The translations under genes and the position numbers were made by a program. 64,000 nt of DNA from NCBI GenBank assembly GCA_045600125.1, contig JAZRXH010000155.1:1-64000 (forward strand). The letters are read 5' to 3'. Positions 60,289 to 64,000 of this stretch are shown here, one piece after another. Position 1 is the stretch's first letter. The number at the start of each line of letters is the position of its first letter. Below the pieces are notes generated by a model, which saw only the letters and a program-made list of their open reading frames with translations, made no database searches and was not told the origin of the DNA. The DNA is from SIG622 sp045600125 (GTDB lineage Bacteria; Bacillota; Clostridia; Oscillospirales; CAG-382).

Positions 60289-61404
60289 TCATCGCATCGC
60301 TTTCCGATCCCGCATGCTCCGGTATTCCGAAGTCCCGAAGGTGACCAGCAGGAACAGCAGGATCAGGGGAGCGAGGGAGAAGATGAACAGCGTTGACACG
60401 ATGGCGATGATGACGGCGGCTGCCTTGGGGACGACCCGGCACAAAAGCCGGTAGATTCTTCGGTAGCCGAGGATGATAAAGTGGGGAGCAAGGGCGATAA
60501 CGATGCTCAGTACTACTGCATGGAAGGTCGCAAACCTGCCGGAGAAAAGGAGCGTCAGAATGGCGATCGTCGTAGTGATCGAGAAGACAGCCGACGTAAC
60601 GCCGCCGACACCGTATTCTTCGTCACGTGCCGGATATTCCGTGCCGCTTTTTTTGGCGGTGAGCGACACGCTTCCGGTAAGGAAAAAACCGAAGAAGGTA
60701 TAGAACGCCATAACGCAGGCGGGGAACAGCACCACTATGGCGGCAAGTCCCGTGTAAAGCATATTCTCGGATATCCGGATCACGCCCTGCGGCGCATCCA
60801 CGGGGACGGCGCTTATCCCGGCGTACAGCTCTTTCGCAAGACCGGATACGGCTTTATCCACCGTTTCGAGAAAGCAGGTGCTGAATTTCACCTTCTCGAA
60901 AAGCGCCTGGGTGTTCACCGTCATGCAGAAGAACAGCGCTTCGCCAAAGAGTCCCGCCGCACCGACTGCCGAGGAGACCTCGGCTTTTCCGGCACCTCCG
61001 TTCAGAAGGACGCCGCACACGGCTCCCATAAGGCACGTGCCGAATACGGAAAAGCCGCAGAGAAGGGAAAAGAATATTTTGCCGGTGATAAAGAACACCG
61101 TCGCCGTTCCCGCCGCAAAGGGGAGAAGGCAGGCGGCAGGTCCCAGTTTTTTGTGATGCAGTACGAAGACGGCGAGGCACAGAGTCATAAGGAACGCACC
61201 GACGACACTCCCGAAGAGACCGAGGGAGAAAACGCCGGGCAATGCGGGGAAGGTCATCCCCTTGTAGTAATCAAGCGATGCCGCATAAGGCAGCGTCTCG
61301 AGGCTTCCGAGAATCCCGAGGATCACCGCCGTAAGGATCAGAACAACGTCCGAAAAAACAACGCCGTGCGACTTGTTTTCGGTATTCTGTGTCAAATAGT
61401 TCAC
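60289..61404 (-). CDS. DUF2232 family membrane protein (YybS type)
   Basis: 371 residues with about eight to ten hydrophobic helices (SDVVLILTAVILGILGSLETL, GVFSLGLFGSVVGAFLMTLCLAVFVL, NMLYTGLAAIVVLFPACVMAFYTFFGFF). Genes of this family commonly precede gdpP-rplI-dnaB. The transport or structural role is not known. The start is ATG 61404 with AAAGGAC ahead. It is the first gene of the housekeeping series, 104 bases after the topoisomerase gene, with a GC-rich hairpin in between. Confidence 0.88.
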   Translation of the reverse strand: MNYLTQNTENKSHGVVFSDVVLILTAVILGILGSLETLPYAASLDYYKGMTFPALPGVFSLGLFGSVVGAFLMTLCLAVFVLHHKKLGPAACLLPFAAGTATVFFITGKIFFSLLCGFSVFGTCLMGAVCGVLLNGGAGKAEVSSAVGAAGLFGEALFFCMTVNTQALFEKVKFSTCFLETVDKAVSGLAKELYAGISAVPVDAPQGVIRISENMLYTGLAAIVVLFPACVMAFYTFFGFFLTGSVSLTAKKSGTEYPARDEEYGVGGVTSAVFSITTTIAILTLLFSGRFATFHAVVLSIVIALAPHFIILGYRRIYRLLCRVVPKAAAVIIAIVSTLFIFSLAPLILLFLLVTFGTSEYRSMRDRKAMR

Positions 61405-61508
61405 TGTCCTTTCAAAGACTATAAAGACTATGGTTCAATGCTTTATCCGGAGCGGCGGCATTGTGAGAAGCGGGAGAAAAACTCCGCTCCGTCCGCCGCT
61501 TCGGGGCG

Positions 61509-63758
61509 TTATATGTCGAAGTTTATCTGCAGCTGCGACAGATCGAATTCCTCGTAAAGAGTACCGGTGCTCGGCAGCTTGGATTTCCGGTACCGGGCGA
61601 AGTGCTTCATGCGCTCGGTGCCGTCGTCGACGAATTCCACGGCTTCCCGGATGACCTGTCCTCTCTTCTGGGTGAAGACGATGACGCCGGAAGCGGTTCT
61701 CGTCGCCTTTTCGGTGAGCTGGTCGCTGTTCAGGATGATCGCCTTGCCGGAGGAGGACTTGAGCAGGAATTCCTTCGCCGGCGCCCGTCCCGTCTTTTCG
61801 GGAATGTAGCAGATGGCGACGGCGGGACTGTCGGCGCTGTACGCCTTCAGGAGCTTCTTCCGGTTCAGCTTCGTTTCGTATTCCGAAAGCTTGATCTTGA
61901 CCGCCTTGCCGTTCTCGAAGAAGACCGCCACGCAGCCCTTGTAATCCTTGGTGGGGATGGCGAGCATGAGGTTTTCTCCCTCATCGAAATTCAGCACGGC
62001 GGGAAGGTAATCGCCCAGCATGGAGGGCTTGGACAGCTCGAAATCACACACTCTCGTCTTATAGACCTGACACTTGTCGGTGAAGGCGAGCACCTCGAAA
62101 TCGTTCACGATATCGTATTTTGCCGTGATGACGTCGTTGTCCTTCAGCTTCTGCACGTCGGTTCTCGGGAGGTTGCCCTTGGGCAGGAGCTTCTTCACAT
62201 AGCCGTCCCGGGTAACGAGGAAGGTGACCGGGAAGATCTCGATCTCCGGCTCGTTGAAGACGGGAGCCTCTTCCTCCTCGAGGATCTGGGTGAGTCTCGG
62301 CTTTGCAAACTTTTTCTTGATCTCCGCCAACTGCTTCACGATGAGGTTCTTGACCTTCCTGTCGTTTCCGAGGGTGTCCTCGGTGTCGGCGATGTCCTCC
62401 TTGAGCTTATCCCGGTCGGCGATGCGGTTGAGGATGTATTCCTTGTTGATGTTGCGCAGTTTTATTTCGGCGATGTATTCCGCCTGAATCTCGTCGATAT
62501 CGAAGCCCCGGCACAGATTCGGCACCACGTCCTTTTCGTGCTCGGTCTCCCGGATGATCTTGATCGCCTTGTCGATGTCGAGAAGGATCCTGGCAAGACC
62601 TTCGAGAAGATGGAGCTTTTCCTTCATCTTCGTGAGGTTGTAGTACAGCTCCCGCTTCACGCACTCGGTACGCCATGCGATCCATTCCTCGAGAATGGCG
62701 TAGACGCCGAGGGTCTTCGGGCTTCCGCCGATGATGATGGTGAAGTTGCAGGAGAAGCTGTCCTCGAGCGTCGTCATGCGGAAAAGCTTCTGCATGATCT
62801 GCTCCGGATCGGCTCCGCGCTTGAGGTCGATGGCGAGGCGCAGACCTTCAAGACCGGTCTCGTCCCGGATGTCGGTGATGTCCTTGACCTTGCCCTTCTT
62901 TACGAGATCCACGACCTGATCGATGATGTCCTCCACCTTGGTGGAGTAGGGGATCTGCGTCACCTCGATGCAGTTCGCCTTCTTGTCGAAGGTGTACCGG
63001 GAACGGAGCTTGAAGGAGCCTCTGCCGGTGCGGTAGATCTCCTGCAGCTTCTCCCGGTTATAGAGGAAAAAGCCGCCGGTGGAGAAGTCCGGTGCGATGA
63101 GGATATCGGTGATGTCCGCTTTGGGGTCTTTTATGAGCGCCGTTGCCGCATCGCAGATCTCCGCCAGATTGAAGGAGCAGATATCGCTGGCGATACCGAC
63201 CGCAATACCCTTGTTGGGAGCAACGAGGATATTCGGGAACGCCGTGGGAAGAAGGAGCGGCTCTTTTATCGAGCCGTCGTAGTTGTCCACAAAGTCCACT
63301 GCGTCCTTGTCGATGCCGCCGAAGACCGTTTCGCAGAACTTGTCGAGCCGTGCCTCGGTGTATCGGGAGGCGGCGCAGGGAGACTTCGAGTAGTGCTTGC
63401 CGAAGGCGCCCTTGGATTCGATAAACGGATGCAGAAGCGTTTCGTGTCCCGTGGTGAGTCGGACGAGGGTATCGTAGATCGCCGCATCGCCGTGGGGGTT
63501 CAGCTTCATGGTCTCGCCCACGATGGAATTCGACTTTGTGAGCCGTCCGCCGAGGAGTCCGCCCTTGTACATCGAATACAGAAGCTTTCGGTGAGCGGGC
63601 TTGAAGCCGTCGATCTCCGGGATGGCTCTCGAAATGATCACGCTCATGGCGTAGGGCATATAGTTCGTTTCAAGAGTCGCCGTGATGGGCTGCTCGGTGA
63701 CGAGCGCCGGCTTTATCTCTTCGGCTGCTTCCTGCTTCTTGCTTTTTCTTGTTGCCAT
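61509..63758 (-). CDS. DNA topoisomerase IV/gyrase subunit A-type
   Basis: 749 residues. The catalytic tyrosine lies in SPCAASRYTEARLDKF; MPYAMSVIISRAIPEIDGFKPAHRKLLYSMY and YSTKVEDIIDQVV are typical of the breakage-reunion subunit. The C-terminal beta-pinwheel is present but shows no clear GyrA box (Q-R-R-G-G-x-G), which favours topoisomerase IV subunit A (ParC) over GyrA. The B subunit is not adjacent; ruvB lies upstream. AAGGACGGT precedes the ATG. Confidence 0.92.
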   Translation of the reverse strand: MATRKSKKQEAAEEIKPALVTEQPITATLETNYMPYAMSVIISRAIPEIDGFKPAHRKLLYSMYKGGLLGGRLTKSNSIVGETMKLNPHGDAAIYDTLVRLTTGHETLLHPFIESKGAFGKHYSKSPCAASRYTEARLDKFCETVFGGIDKDAVDFVDNYDGSIKEPLLLPTAFPNILVAPNKGIAVGIASDICSFNLAEICDAATALIKDPKADITDILIAPDFSTGGFFLYNREKLQEIYRTGRGSFKLRSRYTFDKKANCIEVTQIPYSTKVEDIIDQVVDLVKKGKVKDITDIRDETGLEGLRLAIDLKRGADPEQIMQKLFRMTTLEDSFSCNFTIIIGGSPKTLGVYAILEEWIAWRTECVKRELYYNLTKMKEKLHLLEGLARILLDIDKAIKIIRETEHEKDVVPNLCRGFDIDEIQAEYIAEIKLRNINKEYILNRIADRDKLKEDIADTEDTLGNDRKVKNLIVKQLAEIKKKFAKPRLTQILEEEEAPVFNEPEIEIFPVTFLVTRDGYVKKLLPKGNLPRTDVQKLKDNDVITAKYDIVNDFEVLAFTDKCQVYKTRVCDFELSKPSMLGDYLPAVLNFDEGENLMLAIPTKDYKGCVAVFFENGKAVKIKLSEYETKLNRKKLLKAYSADSPAVAICYIPEKTGRAPAKEFLLKSSSGKAIILNSDQLTEKATRTASGVIVFTQKRGQVIREAVEFVDDGTERMKHFARYRKSKLPSTGTLYEEFDLSQLQINFDI

Positions 63759-63854
63759 GACTTACCGTCCTTACGTTTTATGGGATGAGCCGTTTCCTGC
63801 GGCTCTTTTCTTTAACTTTCTTTCTTTCTTTCTCTTTGTCGTGCGGTTTTGTTT
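63759..63854. other. Spacer with CTTT microsatellite and hairpin
   Basis: CTTT/TTTC is repeated four times near 63817-63834, and GAGCCG...CGGCTC (63786-63806) forms a small hairpin without a T-run on the minus strand. No gene. Confidence 0.5.
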
Positions 63855-64000
63855 TCAGTTTTCCCCGTCCTCCGGCTGCATATCGAAGATGGACAGCTGT
63901 CCGGACGTTTTCGGCTTTTCGGGGAAGCGGATGCCCAGATGCCCGTAGGCACGGGAGGTGGCGCATCTTCCCCGGGGCGTTCGATTGAGGAAGCCGAGGC
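63855..64000 (-). CDS. ruvB: Holliday junction helicase RuvB, C-terminal end (partial)
   Basis: Only the last 47 codons are in the window. The frame reads LGFLNRTPRGRCATSRAYGHLGI, matching the winged-helix end of RuvB (GFxxRTPRGRxAT...AYxHLG), followed by a short tail with SIFDMQPEDGEN. RuvB is the hexameric motor that drives branch migration with RuvA. The stop is at 63855-63857. The main AAA+ part lies outside the window. Confidence 0.85.
   Translation of the reverse strand, partial: LGFLNRTPRGRCATSRAYGHLGIRFPEKPKTSGQLSIFDMQPEDGEN

Noticed and set aside
61602..63788. 728-codon plus-strand frame opposite the topoisomerase gene
   Set aside because: A shadow frame produced by codon bias; the minus-strand product is a full topoisomerase subunit.
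1..64000. tRNA or rRNA genes
   Set aside because: No cloverleaf with GTTCRA T-arm and CCA-type acceptor stem, and no rRNA-like segment, was recognised while reading either strand; a tRNAscan run would settle it.

Overview
The window looks like chromosomal DNA from an anaerobic, spore-forming member of the Clostridia (Bacillota), probably gut-associated. Evidence: a full-length Spo0A, a SpoVAD-SpoVAE pair, HPr kinase, ECF-type vitamin transporters, a zinc-ribbon L28, Shine-Dalgarno (SD) led genes and near-consensus sigma-A promoters with 17-base spacers. Nothing fixes the genus.

Layout. 1-1830 is accessory DNA: an IS30-type transposase stub, a 25-bp perfect hairpin, a membrane-anchored alpha/beta hydrolase and a decayed leucine-rich fragment. 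A voltage-gated K+ channel (1831-2547) is followed by an array of small hairpins. 3290-7226 (+) holds an AraC regulator, queT with a structured leader, and a two-component system. bioY and birA diverge at about 8.0 kb. 9261-20000 is mostly minus strand: an unknown protein, uronate isomerase and an SGNH esterase; then a block resembling part of the flavin-based extracellular electron transfer system (ApbE, EetB-like, EetA-like) headed by a metallo-beta-lactamase-fold hydrolase; then valS and a DUF1015 gene. 20128-25452 (+) is a 1774-residue secreted protein with a beta-helix core and five copies of an unrecognised domain.

25.6-36.7 kb: an SGNH-like protein, SpoVAD/SpoVAE, a patatin lipase, rplJ-rplL with an L10-leader-like element, an amidase, two conserved unknown proteins, ROK glucokinase, a lipoprotein and HPr kinase. 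37-47 kb: a GH42-like enzyme, rpmB, a BlaI/BlaR1-like pair in which the M56 sensor protease carries a C-terminal M23 peptidase, spo0A, a DUF1540 protein, CCA-adding enzyme, inositol monophosphatase and a membrane protein. 47-52.3 kb: a LacI regulator with its own operator, homoserine dehydrogenase, a flavin reductase and a vitamin B6-type salvage pair. 52.5-61.4 kb is the housekeeping series DUF2232-gdpP-rplI-dnaB-tilS-ftsH (minus). Topoisomerase IV/gyrase subunit A and the 3' end of ruvB close the window.

No tRNA, rRNA, CRISPR array or intact insertion sequence was seen. The best candidates for undescribed biology are the repeat-domain secreted protein, the M56-M23 sensor fusion, the reduced flavinylation module and the hairpin array after the K+ channel gene. 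All functions are read from sequence patterns; no database search was run.
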